This document shows positions 44,476 through 53,584 of a stretch of 64,000 bases of DNA, piece by piece (positions within the stretch are counted from its first letter, which is position 1; every line of letters begins with the position of its first letter). The translations under genes were made by a program, and so were the position numbers. Origin of the DNA: Micromonospora sediminimaris (lineage in GTDB: Bacteria > Actinomycetota > Actinomycetes > Mycobacteriales > Micromonosporaceae); NCBI GenBank assembly GCA_900112325.1, contig FOLJ01000003.1:124001-188000 (forward strand), in the 5' to 3' direction. A model generated the notes under the pieces. The model was not told the DNA's origin and did not search any database. It saw nothing but the letters and a program-made list of their open reading frames with translations.

Positions 44476-45672
44476 TCAGGGCTGCCGCAGCGGCCGGAAC
44501 GCGGCCCGTACCTCGGCGGCGAAGAGTTCCGGCTCCTCCCAGGCCGCAAAGTGGCCGCCACGGTCGACCTCGTTGAAGTACGCGAGGCCGGGGTAGACGG
44601 TTTCGGCCCAGCTGCGGGGCGCGGCCCAGATCTCGCCGGGGAACGCCGTGAAGCCGACCGGGACCGCGACCGGTGGCGGCGGCTGGCCGGCCGCGTCGGC
44701 GGCCGCCTGGAAGCGCCCGAACTCCCAGTACCACCGGGCGGACGAGGCGCCGGTGCCGGTCAGCCAGTACAGGGTGATGTTGTCGACGACGGTGTCCCGG
44801 CTGAGACCACCCACCGGCTCGCCGTCGACGAAGGCGCGGGAGATCTTGTAGTAGCTGTCCGTGTCGTGGTCCAGCATCCAGGCCGCCAGCCCGACGGGTG
44901 AGTCGAGCAGCGAGTAGCCGATCGTCTGCGGTCGGGTGGTCTGTTCCAGGAAGTAGCCGAAACCGTCAGTGGTGAACGCGGTGAGCGCCTCGTGCGCCGC
45001 GCGTTCCGGCTCGGATTTCGCCGGCAACTGGTCCTTGAGACCGATCGCCGCAGCGAGCAGGTTGACGTGGATGCCGACCAGCCCGTCGGGTGCCTGACGG
45101 CCCATCGCGTCCGTGACGGAGGCGCCCACGTCGCCCCCCTGTGCGACGTAGCGCGGGTAGCCGAGGCGGTTCATCAGCTGTGCCCACGCGCGTGCCATTC
45201 GGGCGGAGTCCCAACCGGGCTCGGCCGGCTCGCCGGAGAAGCCGTAACCGGGCAGGGACGGTAGCACCAGGTGGAAGGCGTCCTCGGGCCGCCCGCCATG
45301 CGCCGTCGGATCGGTGAGCGGGCCGACCACCCCGAGCAGTTCGACGACCGAGCCCGGCCAGCCGTGCGTCATGATCAGCGGCAGCGCGTCCTCGTGCGGC
45401 GACCGTACGTGGATGAAGTGAATCGTCACGCCGTCGATCTCGGTCGTGTACTGCGGCAGGGCGTTCAACCTGGCCTCGCACGCGCGCCAGTCGTACTCGG
45501 TGGTCCAGTAGCGGGCCAACTCCTGGACCGTCGCCAGTTGCACGCCCTGGGAACGGTCGGCGACCAGCTCCCGGGTGGGCCAGCGGGTGGCCGTGATCCG
45601 GCGACGCAGGTCCGTCAGCGCCTCTTCAGAAGTGTCGAGCCGGAAGGGACGGATTCCATCGTCGGGGGACAT
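44476..45672 (-). CDS. Epoxide hydrolase family alpha/beta hydrolase (EHN domain)
   Basis: A 398-residue enzyme: N-terminal EHN lid domain (IRPFRLDTSEEALTDLRRRI), then the alpha/beta-hydrolase core with oxyanion loop MTHGWPGSVVE, nucleophile elbow GGDVGA (Asp) and C-terminal catalytic His in DRGGHFAAWEEPELF. It opens epoxides; physiological substrate unknown. ATG at 45672 gives the usual MSPDDGIRPF start; an 11-codon extension is possible but lacks a ribosome site. It is convergent with the peptide operon. Confidence 0.88.
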   Translation of the reverse strand: MSPDDGIRPFRLDTSEEALTDLRRRITATRWPTRELVADRSQGVQLATVQELARYWTTEYDWRACEARLNALPQYTTEIDGVTIHFIHVRSPHEDALPLIMTHGWPGSVVELLGVVGPLTDPTAHGGRPEDAFHLVLPSLPGYGFSGEPAEPGWDSARMARAWAQLMNRLGYPRYVAQGGDVGASVTDAMGRQAPDGLVGIHVNLLAAAIGLKDQLPAKSEPERAAHEALTAFTTDGFGYFLEQTTRPQTIGYSLLDSPVGLAAWMLDHDTDSYYKISRAFVDGEPVGGLSRDTVVDNITLYWLTGTGASSARWYWEFGRFQAAADAAGQPPPPVAVPVGFTAFPGEIWAAPRSWAETVYPGLAYFNEVDRGGHFAAWEEPELFAAEVRAAFRPLRQP

Positions 45673-45773
45673 GCTCACCACCTGTCGGGTCGGATCGCGC
45701 GGCACCGGCCTGGCCGAGCCTGTACGCGCTCATCTTCACATCGGCTCGGCGACCGGGGGGTCGGAACAGGGTT

Positions 45774-46706
45774 GTGGGTGGCGCTGCGCCAGGTTCTGCC
45801 CGGCCCCGCCCGCTCAGCGCTGGTCTGGACGGGCCGCTGCTGCTGGCCCTGTCGTACGTGCTGCTGCGCGCGGTCCACCTGGCGCTCTACCACTGGGCGG
45901 GCGAGCCGGCGCTGCGGCGGCGGATCCGGCGTTTCGCCGTGGCGAGTGTGCTGGCCTGGTTTCCGCTGCTGGTCGGTGCCGCGCTCGGCGGATGGGCGCA
46001 GACCTGGCTGTGGGCCCTGGCCTTCCTGGTCGAGATCGGCGGGCAGCGCGGCGTGGTGCAGAACCGCCTGGGCGGGTGGCCGGTGCGCAGCCCCGAGTAC
46101 TTCGCCGAACGGCACGGGCTGGTCCTGATCATCGCGCTGGGCGAGTCGTTCCTCGCGGCCGGGGTGGGTGTCGGCACCATGGTCACCAAGCTTCCGGTGC
46201 TCGCCGGCGCGGTGATCGGTTTCATCCTGATCGCGTGCCTGTGGGCGGTCCACTTCGACCGGGTCAGTCCGCTCGCGGAGCAGGCGCTGTTGCGGGCCGA
46301 CGGTGAGCGGCGGGACCGGATCGGCGCGGACGCCTACTCGCTGGGACATCTGCCGCTGATCGCCGGCGTGCTCTACACGGCGCTCGGGTTCGAGGACGTG
46401 CTGGCGTTGATCTCCGCCGCCGACACGCCGGGTGGGGAACCCCTCGGCTGGCCGGGAGTGGTGGCGCTCTACGGAGGCACCGCGCTCTATCTGCTGGGCA
46501 CCCTGCTGGTGCGCTACCTGTCCGGGTGGGGCACCCGGGCGGGCCACCTGGTCGTCGCCGTCGTACCGCTGCTTCTGCTGCCGGTCGGCCGGGCGCTACC
46601 GGCCCTGCTCGCCATCGGTCTGCTCGCCACCTACCTGGTCGGCCTGGTCCTGCTGCCCCGGCTGACACCCGGTGGGCGTCAGCCGTGGGCGTCAGCCGCC
46701 CGGTGA
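45774..46706 (+). pseudogene. LtrA-family membrane protein remnant lacking its N-terminus
   Basis: 310 residues that match the low-temperature-requirement protein A family from the third or fourth helix on (LALSYVLLRAVHLALYHWAG ... EYFAERHGLVLIIALGESFL ... GHLPLIAGVLYTALGFE). Normal members are about 380-400 residues and begin with two to three helices carrying RPVSPLELFFDLVFVFA; that part is absent here and is not found in any frame of the 100 bases upstream, where the divergent hydrolase gene begins. GTG at 45774 reads a non-homologous ~18-residue tip. A 5' deletion is the likely cause; it may be untranslated. Confidence 0.7.
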
Positions 46707-46755
46707 CACGGTCAGCGGAAGGACCAGGTCACCGGCGCCGGGCCGGCCGGACTGA

Positions 46756-47721
46756 TCAGGCGTTTCCGGTACCTGACTCACCGACCGTCACCGCGACCCT
46801 GGGAATCAGCCCGACGGCGGGGTCGTAGCGGACCGGGACGGGATCGCTGAGTTCCCCGACGAACTCGCCGTCGGCGTGCTCGACGAAGCCGATGAGGGAC
46901 CAGCCGTCGCCGTCGGGGACCAGGCGGGGCGCGTACAGGTGCGGCTGCGCGACCGGCCGGGCGGCGGCGATGTCCCAGGGCCCGCGCACCGTGGGCCCGG
47001 CGGCGACCCAGAGTCGCGACTCGGGCTCCCGGCCGGCGGCGAAGGCGTTGGTGCAGAACAGCAGCAGCGGCTGTCCGTCGACGACGGCGACCTGCGGCAC
47101 CTCCAGGTGACCGAAGCCGGCCGGCGTGGACAACGGCGGCCGGACCGTCCAGTTGACCAGGTCGGGGGAGGTCGCGTGGCCGACGACACCGCGGGTGTCG
47201 CCCGGTCCCTGGTTGGTGCGGGCGGTGATCAGCATGTGCCAACCGTCGCCGTCGGGGTCCGGGAAGACCCATGGGTCGCGCCAGGCCTGCTCGTACCACA
47301 GCTCGCGGTCGAGCAGCTCGTACCAGGTCGGGTCGGCCTCCAGCAGCAGCCCGTCGCCGTGCCGCTGCCAGCTGACCAGGTCGTCGGAGACGGCCAGCCC
47401 GATGCGCTGTACCAGGCCGTCCTCGGCCCGGCCGACCCCGGTGTAGAAGAGGTACCAACGCTGGTCCGGGCCGCGGACCGTGCAGCCGGTCCAGGTCGCC
47501 AGGTCGTCCCAGGCGGGTGCGTCGGCGGGTACGAGCGCGTCGGCGCGCAGCTGCCAGGTGCGCAGGTCGGTGGAGACCGCGTGGCCGATCGAGGCGCGCC
47601 GGTGGCGGCGATGGGGGTCGAGCAGGGCCCGGGAGGCACGCAGGAAGAACGCGTGCCAGCGGCCGTCGTCGTCCTGGGCGTACCAGCTGTCCCACACCCA
47701 GTGGTCGGGCAGTCGAAGCAT
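46756..47721 (-). CDS. GH32-like beta-fructosidase-type glycoside hydrolase (clan J), no signal peptide
   Basis: A 321-residue five-bladed-propeller hydrolase. Candidate nucleophile D11 (WDSWYAQD), the stabilising RDP triad member at R148-D149 (WRDPWVF) and acid/base E207 (LEVPQV) follow the clan J arrangement. It lacks a signal peptide and so acts on sugars already taken in. A LacI-type operator lies 16-31 bases before the start, and the CUT1 transporter of the same regulon is likely to import its substrate, possibly fructose-containing oligosaccharides (inference). Confidence 0.8.
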   Translation of the reverse strand: MLRLPDHWVWDSWYAQDDDGRWHAFFLRASRALLDPHRRHRRASIGHAVSTDLRTWQLRADALVPADAPAWDDLATWTGCTVRGPDQRWYLFYTGVGRAEDGLVQRIGLAVSDDLVSWQRHGDGLLLEADPTWYELLDRELWYEQAWRDPWVFPDPDGDGWHMLITARTNQGPGDTRGVVGHATSPDLVNWTVRPPLSTPAGFGHLEVPQVAVVDGQPLLLFCTNAFAAGREPESRLWVAAGPTVRGPWDIAAARPVAQPHLYAPRLVPDGDGWSLIGFVEHADGEFVGELSDPVPVRYDPAVGLIPRVAVTVGESGTGNA

Positions 47722-47736
47722 GGCCGGAAACGTACC

Positions 47737-47752
47737 AGTGAATCGGTTTAGC
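47737..47752. promoter_or_regulatory. LacI-type operator upstream of the GH32-like gene
   Basis: AGTGAATCGGTTTAGC; it shares AATC-GTTTAGCGAC (one variable base) with the site at 48997-49012. It lies between the GH32-like start (47721) and the lacI-family stop. Confidence 0.7.
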
Positions 47753-47795
47753 GACTACAGCGGGTGCGGTGCTGCTGTCGGGGAGACGGTGAAGT

Positions 47796-48821
47796 TCAGG
47801 CGTCGGGGGCGGCCACGGACCGTCGCCGCCGCAGCGGCATCGGCACGAGCGACGCGCCGCCGTCACCCCCGTCGAGTAGCACCTCCACCGCACGGCGGCC
47901 CATCTGTTCGTGCGGCAGTGCCGCCGTGGACAGCCCCGGCCGCAGCCACGCGGCGATCGGGTCGTCGTCGAAGGAGATCACCGAGAGGTCGCCGGGAATG
48001 CTCAGGCCGGCCTCGCCGAGCGCCTGGTACGCGCCGAAGGCGAGTCGGTCGTTCATGCAGATCACCGCAGTGGGCCGGGTCGGGCGGTCCAGCAGCGTAC
48101 GCATGGCGGCGTAGCCGTGCTCCGGCAGCCACTCGGGGCAGAAGCCCTCGGTGAGCAGCGCGACACCGGCCGCGGCGAGGGTGCTCCGGATGCCGCGCAG
48201 CCGGGCGTCGGCGGCCAGCGAGATCTCCGGGTCGAGTTCCTTCTGCCGGTTGCGGCCGATCAGGGCGATCCGGTCCCGGTGGCCCTGGGCGAGCAGCGTC
48301 TCGGCGATCATGGCGCCGGCGCCCTCGTCGTCGGGCAGCACGCAGGGCAACGGCTCCGGACTTGTCGCGTTGAGCAGCACCACCGGACCGCCGAGGATGG
48401 CCGGTGGCACCGCCAGTCGGCGGGTCGCCATGGCCGCGTAGATCACCCCGTCGACCTGGCGGTCGAGGATGGCCTCGATGGCGTACCGCTCGAACGTCGC
48501 GTCGCCCTGCGTCTCGGTGATCAGCAGGACGTGGTCGCGCTCGCGGGCGGCGTCCAGCGCCCCGCGGATGAGGCCACCGGCGAAGCGGGTGGTGGCGACG
48601 ATGTCGGAGACGAACGCGATGGTGGCGGTCTTGCGGGTCCGCAGGCTGCGGGCGGCCACGTTCGGTCGGTAGCCGAGTTCCTCCGCTGCCGCGAAGACCC
48701 GCTGGTGCGCCTCGGCGGAGAGCCGGGTGCCCTCGCGCCCGTTCAGCACCATCGACGCGGCGGTCTTGGACAGGCCGGCCCGTCGCGCCACGTCGGCCAG
48801 TGTCGCTCTCTCACGGCCCAT
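47796..48821 (-). CDS. LacI-family transcriptional repressor
   Basis: A 341-residue repressor: LacI helix-turn-helix at residues ~6-55 (TLADVARRAGLSKTAASMVL, with the hinge ELGYRPNVAARSLR) and a periplasmic-binding-like sensor domain. It sits between two transcription units that each carry a matching operator, so it should control the GH32-like hydrolase and the divergent sugar ABC operon, probably in response to the imported sugar. Confidence 0.92.
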   Translation of the reverse strand: MGRERATLADVARRAGLSKTAASMVLNGREGTRLSAEAHQRVFAAAEELGYRPNVAARSLRTRKTATIAFVSDIVATTRFAGGLIRGALDAARERDHVLLITETQGDATFERYAIEAILDRQVDGVIYAAMATRRLAVPPAILGGPVVLLNATSPEPLPCVLPDDEGAGAMIAETLLAQGHRDRIALIGRNRQKELDPEISLAADARLRGIRSTLAAAGVALLTEGFCPEWLPEHGYAAMRTLLDRPTRPTAVICMNDRLAFGAYQALGEAGLSIPGDLSVISFDDDPIAAWLRPGLSTAALPHEQMGRRAVEVLLDGGDGGASLVPMPLRRRRSVAAPDA

Positions 48822-48965
48822 TGCGTCCTCCGATCACGGCGGCCGTCCCGACGCCGCCGTGGTCCCATCATGCTGGGTCGAGTCACTTCCGTGGTCACCG
48901 GCGGTGTGTCCGGCCTGGTCGGGGGCCGGTGAACCAGTTGTTTCCAGACCGTTGCGAACTCGTCC

Positions 48966-48994
48966 TTGACAGTCCCCGGCGACGCGCGCATGCT
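48966..48994 (+). promoter_or_regulatory. Promoter of the LacI-controlled ABC operon
   Basis: TTGACA (48966-48971), a 17-base spacer and CATGCT (48989-48994). The LacI-type operator begins 3 bases later, covering the start point of transcription. Confidence 0.65.
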
Positions 48995-48996
48995 CT

Positions 48997-49012
48997 GCTA
49001 AATCAGTTTAGC
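48997..49012. promoter_or_regulatory. LacI-type operator at the ABC operon promoter
   Basis: GCTAAATCAGTTTAGC, a palindrome (6-base perfect arms, 4-base centre), directly after the -10 box. Confidence 0.75.
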
Positions 49013-49196
49013 GACGTGGTTTCGCCTCTGCGGTGGACGCCTTCGCGTCTTCCGACGTCATATTGGGTACCGCGGGCCGCGAGCCGGGGTTCGGCACGCG
49101 ACGTGCGACACGTGGTGGCCGACGGGCCGGACTCGTGGCGGTCGCCACGGGCGGCCGTCAGTCGGTCCGGCGCGCGGATGAGTCAAGGAGCATGAG

Positions 49197-50558
49197 GTGC
49201 CGGAGTTCTCGACAAGATTCACCCGACGCCGGTTGGCCCTGCTGGTGCCACTAGTGGGCGTCAGCCTGGCCATCACCGCCTGTAGCGCACCGGGTTCGGA
49301 GGAGACCCCCGCAGGGGACTCCGACGCTCCGGTGAGCACCGAGCTGGGTACCGACCCGATCACCCTGGAAATGTACGCCGAGACCGGCTTCCCGCTGGCC
49401 AAGGCCCTCGCGGACGAGTTCACCAAGCAGCACCCGAACGTCAAGTTCAACGTCCGCGAGGACCAGTTCACCGTCATCACGGAGAATGCGCCCCGGGTGC
49501 TCGCCTCGGACAACGCGCCCGACATCATCCGCCTGCCCACCATGGTCGACCTGGTGAAGGACGGGCTGCTGAAGAACCTGGACCCGTACTTCGACGCGTA
49601 CGGCTGGGACAAGTTCCCCGCCTCCCAGCTCGTCCAGCTGCGCCTGTCCGACGGCGGCGCGGTGCGCGGCAGCGGCTCGCTGTACGGCATGGGCCTGGGC
49701 TACAGCGTGACCGGCGTCTTCTACAACAAGAAGCAGGCCGAGCAGGTCGGCATGACCCAGCCGCCGGCCACCATCGCCGAGTTCGAGGAACTGCTGGCCA
49801 AGGCGAAGGCGGCCAACCTGCTGCCGATCATGCAGTTCAACAAGAACACCGCCGGCATCAACTTCCCGCACCAGGCGCTCCAGAACCAGTACGGCGACCC
49901 GACCGCAATCGCCGACTGGATCTTCCAGAAGCCGGGCGCGACCTTCGACACGCCGGCAGCGCTCAAGGCCACCCAGACCATCCAGAAGTGGGCGGAGGCC
50001 GGCTACTTCCCGAAGGACGCCAACGCCATCGACTACACAGCGATGATGGGCGAGTTCCAGAAGGGCAACGGCCTGTTCATGTTCAACGGCGACTGGGAGT
50101 CGGGCAACCTGGACAAGAACATGGCCGGTGAGGTCGGCTTCTTCCTCTTCCCGGGTGAGACCGCCGACGCCAAGCGGGTCGCGATGTCCGCGCCGAACAC
50201 GTTCGGCGTGGGCGCCAAGGCGAAGAACCCGGACGCCGCTGCCTTCTTCCTCAACTGGGTGCACACCAACGACAAGGCCCGGGAAATCTCGGTCACCATC
50301 GGCGGTTCGCACCCGGGCGGCCCGGCCGACCTGGCTCTGCCGCCGGTGTCGGAGGGCACGGTGCTCGCCGAGACGCTCAAGGCGTCCCAGCAGCTCGGCG
50401 CGGACAACGGCGCGGTCGACTTCACCGCGAACGCCACCGGCGGCATCTTCGCCGCCGCCATCACCCCCGAGATGCAGAAGCTGATCGCCGGCCAGCAGAC
50501 CCCCGAGGGGTACGTGAAGGCGGTCCAGGCCGAGTACGAGAAGGAACTGTCCCGATGA
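49197..50558 (+). CDS. Sugar ABC transporter, substrate-binding lipoprotein (CUT1)
   Basis: A 453-residue lipoprotein: basic N-terminus, hydrophobic core, lipobox with Cys29 (AITACSAPG), then a family-1 sugar-binding fold (GSLYGMGLGYSVTGVFYNKK; FQKGNGLFMFNGDWESGNLD). It is expected to bind an oligosaccharide. GTG at 49197 follows AAGGAG by six bases. It overlaps the next gene by 4 bp (ATGA). Confidence 0.92.
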   Translation: MPEFSTRFTRRRLALLVPLVGVSLAITACSAPGSEETPAGDSDAPVSTELGTDPITLEMYAETGFPLAKALADEFTKQHPNVKFNVREDQFTVITENAPRVLASDNAPDIIRLPTMVDLVKDGLLKNLDPYFDAYGWDKFPASQLVQLRLSDGGAVRGSGSLYGMGLGYSVTGVFYNKKQAEQVGMTQPPATIAEFEELLAKAKAANLLPIMQFNKNTAGINFPHQALQNQYGDPTAIADWIFQKPGATFDTPAALKATQTIQKWAEAGYFPKDANAIDYTAMMGEFQKGNGLFMFNGDWESGNLDKNMAGEVGFFLFPGETADAKRVAMSAPNTFGVGAKAKNPDAAAFFLNWVHTNDKAREISVTIGGSHPGGPADLALPPVSEGTVLAETLKASQQLGADNGAVDFTANATGGIFAAAITPEMQKLIAGQQTPEGYVKAVQAEYEKELSR

Positions 50559-51523
50559 CGTCTGCCCTCGGCAGCGCCCCGGCCGGGTCGGGCACCGCGT
50601 CCCGACCCGGCCGGGGGGACACCCGGTCACCCGCGCGGCCCCACCGGAAGCGGTGGGGCCGCACGGTCCGGTGGTCCGGGTGGCTCTGGGTCCTGCCCGC
50701 ACTGATCATGTACGGCGTCTTCGTGCTGCGTCCGCTCGTGCTGACCATGCAGTACTCGCTGTACCACTGGAACGGCATCGGTGCGGCCCGGTGGGCAGGG
50801 CTGGACAACTACCTCACGGTCTTCACCGACCGGGACCTGTTGAAGATCATCTCGAACGCGTTCATTCTGATCATCTTCTTCAGCTTCATCCCGGTCCTGC
50901 TCGGCCTGCTGGTGGCCAGCCTGGTCCGGCGGATCACCACCGGCCCGGCCGGCACCATGGTCCGGACCGTGCTGTTCCTGCCCCAGGTGATCCCGCTCGT
51001 CGCCGCCGGCATCGCCTGGAGCTGGGTGCTCTCCACCAACGGCCTGGTCAACCAGGCGCTGCGGGCGGTCGGGCTGGGCGGCGTCACCCGGGCCTGGCTC
51101 GGCGAGTTCGACACCGCGCTGCCGGCGGTGGGCGTGATCGGCACCTGGGTCATGCTCGGCCTCTGCACGATCCTGCTGATCACCGGGATGAGCAAGATCG
51201 ACCCTTCGCTCTACGAGGCCGCCCGCATCGACGGCGCCGGCCCGGTGCGCGAGTTCTTCGCGGTCACCCTGCCCAGCCTGCGTCAGGAGATCGGGATCTG
51301 CCTGACCGTGACCATCATCGCGGCGCTGGCCAGCTTCGACATCGTCTACATCTCCACCAGCGGTGGCCCGGGGATCCAGACCACCGTGCCCGGCCTGGAG
51401 ATCTATCGGCTCGCCTTCTCCCAGCGTCAGGTCGGCCTCGCCTCGGCCCTCGCGGTGGTGCTGATGGCGCTGGTGCTGGTGTGCGTACTGCCGATCCAGC
51501 GGCTGACCCGGGGAGAGAAGTGA
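50555..51523 (+). CDS. Sugar ABC transporter permease 1 (CUT1)
   Basis: A 322-residue permease with a ~45-residue Pro/Arg-rich cytoplasmic N-terminus and six helices. The EAA loop is EAARIDGAGPVREFFAVTLP. Coupled to the binding protein (ATGA) and to permease 2 (TGATG, one-base overlap). Confidence 0.92.
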   Translation: MTSALGSAPAGSGTASRPGRGDTRSPARPHRKRWGRTVRWSGWLWVLPALIMYGVFVLRPLVLTMQYSLYHWNGIGAARWAGLDNYLTVFTDRDLLKIISNAFILIIFFSFIPVLLGLLVASLVRRITTGPAGTMVRTVLFLPQVIPLVAAGIAWSWVLSTNGLVNQALRAVGLGGVTRAWLGEFDTALPAVGVIGTWVMLGLCTILLITGMSKIDPSLYEAARIDGAGPVREFFAVTLPSLRQEIGICLTVTIIAALASFDIVYISTSGGPGIQTTVPGLEIYRLAFSQRQVGLASALAVVLMALVLVCVLPIQRLTRGEK

Positions 51524-52350
51524 TGAACCTGACCACCCGCAGCGAGCGGCTGACCGGACGCATCTTTCTGATCGCGCTGGTCGTGGTCACCCTGCTGCCG
51601 TTCCTGAGCATGCTGTCGGCGGCATTGCAGCCGCGTGGCACCGTGCCCACCGGCCTGGCCTGGCCCACCGATCCGCAGTGGGGCAACTTCGTCGACGCCT
51701 TCAACGCCGCGAACATGGGCGCGCTGCTGAAGTCCAGCGCGCTGATCGTGGCCGGGGTGGTGCCGGTCGGCGTACTCATCGCGACCATGGCCGGGTTCGG
51801 CCTCGGCCACCTGCGGGTGCCCGGCGGTCACCTCGCCTTCGGGCTGCTGCTGCTCGGCCTGACCCTGCCCTTCGAGGCGGTGGTCACCCCGCTGTACTAC
51901 CAGATGCGGGACCTGGGCCTGCTCAACACCCGTTGGGCGATCGTCCTGCCGTTGATCGGCCTCTACATGCCGTTCGCGGTCTTCTGGATGCGCGCCCACT
52001 TCATAAACGTGCCCCGGGAACTGTCCGAGGCGGCGCGGGTGGACGGCAGCAACACCTGGCAGCTGTTCTGGCGGGTGCACGTACCGCTGGCTCGGCCGGC
52101 CATCGCCTCGCTGACCATCCTGCTGTTCCTGTGGACCTGGAACCAGTTCCTGCTCGCCATCGTGCTCGTCGACGATGCGACGAAGCGGACCATGGCGGGT
52201 GCCCTCGGCGCCTTCCAGGGACAGTGGGGAACCGATCTGGTGCTGCTCTGCGCTGGCTCGCTGCTCATCCTCACGCCTACCCTCATCGTGTTCCTGATCT
52301 TCCAGCGACAGTTCATCAAGGCCCTGCTTCAGGGCTCCGTGAAGGGATAG
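51523..52350 (+). CDS. Sugar ABC transporter permease 2 (CUT1)
   Basis: A 275-residue six-helix permease; EAA loop EAARVDGSNTWQLFWRVHVP and end FIKALLQGSVKG are typical. ATG at 51523 shares a base with the upstream stop and has GGGGAGAG before it. As in the other CUT1 operon here, no ATPase gene is present, pointing to a common ATPase encoded elsewhere. Confidence 0.92.
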   Translation: MNLTTRSERLTGRIFLIALVVVTLLPFLSMLSAALQPRGTVPTGLAWPTDPQWGNFVDAFNAANMGALLKSSALIVAGVVPVGVLIATMAGFGLGHLRVPGGHLAFGLLLLGLTLPFEAVVTPLYYQMRDLGLLNTRWAIVLPLIGLYMPFAVFWMRAHFINVPRELSEAARVDGSNTWQLFWRVHVPLARPAIASLTILLFLWTWNQFLLAIVLVDDATKRTMAGALGAFQGQWGTDLVLLCAGSLLILTPTLIVFLIFQRQFIKALLQGSVKG

Positions 52351-52354
52351 CGGG

Positions 52355-53503
52355 TTGAGCGACAGCCAGACCCACGGTGACGTCGAAGAGGGCTTCGGCC
52401 CGGTCGCCGACGTGTTTCGGGACAACTTCGCCCACCGGCAGGAGGTGGGCGCGGCGGTCGCCGTCTACCTGCGCGGCCGTAAGGTCGTGGACCTGCACGG
52501 CGGGCTGGCCGACGTCCGGTCCGGACGCCCCTGGACGGCGGACACGCCTGCCGTCGTCTTCTCCTGCACCAAGGGGATCATGGCGATCTGCGCCTACCTG
52601 CTGGTGCAGGAGGGGCGGTTGGACCTCGACGCGCCGGTCACCCGCTACTGGCCGGAGTTCGGCCAGCACGGCAAGGCGGAGATCCCCGTTCGGTGGCTGC
52701 TCACCCACCAGTCCGGCCTGCCGGCGCTGGACAAGCCCTTCTCCCGCGAGGAGGTGCTCGCCTGGGAGCCGGTGATCAAGGCCATCGAGGCGCAGACTCC
52801 CTTGTGGAAGCCGGGCACCGCGCACAGCTACCACGCGATCACCTACGGCTGGCTGATCGGCGAGGTGATCCGGCGGATCACCGGTGAGATGCCCGGCGCC
52901 TACTTCGCCCGCGTTCTCGGAGAGCCGCTGGGCCTGCGTACCTGGATCGGGCTGCCGGCCGCCGAACGGGACGCCGTCGCCTGGATGCTGGCGCCGATCG
53001 GCGAGCCCGTCCCGGCCAGCGACCCGGTCGCCGAGCGCGGCATCACCATGGGCGGCGCCTTCGCCTTCCCCGCCGACGAGAACGGCCTGGTCAGCTTCAA
53101 CGACCCGGCCATTCAGGCCGCCCAGATCCCGGGCGCGGGCGCGGTCAGCACGGCCGAGAGCCTGGCCCGCCTCTACGCCGCCTGCGTCTCCGAGGTGGGT
53201 GCGGCGCGGCTGCTCAGCCCCGCATCCGTCGACGACGCCGTCACGGTCCGGGTGAGTGGTCAACAGGTCTACGGGCTGCCCGATGCGGGGCATCGCTGGG
53301 GCACCGGTTTCCTGGTGCACTCGGTGCCACGCCCGATGCTCGGCGTACGCAGCTTCGGGCACGACGGCGCGGGTGGACACCTGGCCTTCGGCGACGACGC
53401 CCACCAGGTCGGCTTCGGCTATGTCGTCAACCAGATGGGCGGCTTCGACGACGAGCGGGCCAACCTGCTCTCCGCAGCGGTCCGGGACTGCCTCGGGCGA
53501 TAG
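52355..53503 (+). CDS. Beta-lactamase-fold serine hydrolase (EstB/class C-like)
   Basis: A 382-residue protein with S70-C-T-K73 (SxxK nucleophile and base), a Tyr in HSYHAITYGW (YxN-like position, Asn replaced) and HDGAGG in place of KTG, the pattern of esterase/serine hydrolases related to class C beta-lactamases rather than true beta-lactamases. No signal peptide, so cytoplasmic. TTG at 52355 lies 4 bases after the permease stop with AAGGGA upstream. Its place at the end of a sugar operon hints at a de-esterifying role on the imported sugar (inference). Confidence 0.8.
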   Translation: MSDSQTHGDVEEGFGPVADVFRDNFAHRQEVGAAVAVYLRGRKVVDLHGGLADVRSGRPWTADTPAVVFSCTKGIMAICAYLLVQEGRLDLDAPVTRYWPEFGQHGKAEIPVRWLLTHQSGLPALDKPFSREEVLAWEPVIKAIEAQTPLWKPGTAHSYHAITYGWLIGEVIRRITGEMPGAYFARVLGEPLGLRTWIGLPAAERDAVAWMLAPIGEPVPASDPVAERGITMGGAFAFPADENGLVSFNDPAIQAAQIPGAGAVSTAESLARLYAACVSEVGAARLLSPASVDDAVTVRVSGQQVYGLPDAGHRWGTGFLVHSVPRPMLGVRSFGHDGAGGHLAFGDDAHQVGFGYVVNQMGGFDDERANLLSAAVRDCLGR

Positions 53504-53511
53504 GTGACCGA

Positions 53512-53559
53512 CGCGGGTGGCCCGGCGAAGCCGCTCGGCTGAGCCGGGGCACACCCGCG
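53512..53559 (+). terminator. Terminator hairpin after the serine hydrolase gene
   Basis: A ~15-pair GC stem with a small internal bulge (53512-53526 against 53543-53559), 8 bases after the stop at 53503. It ends the LacI-controlled ABC operon. Confidence 0.6.
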
Positions 53560-53584
53560 ACCGGGATAGCCGTACGCTGGTCGG

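Larger units (their letters stand above)
48822..49196. other. Divergent control region between lacI-family gene and ABC operon
   Basis: The 375-base gap holds the ABC operon promoter and operator (below); 184 bases between the operator and the binding-protein start form a long untranslated leader in which I see no hairpin of note or coding sequence. Confidence 0.55.

Noticed and set aside
52355..53503. True beta-lactamase (resistance gene)
   Set aside because: No signal peptide, the YxN Asn is replaced and the KTG box is absent; an esterase-type role fits better.
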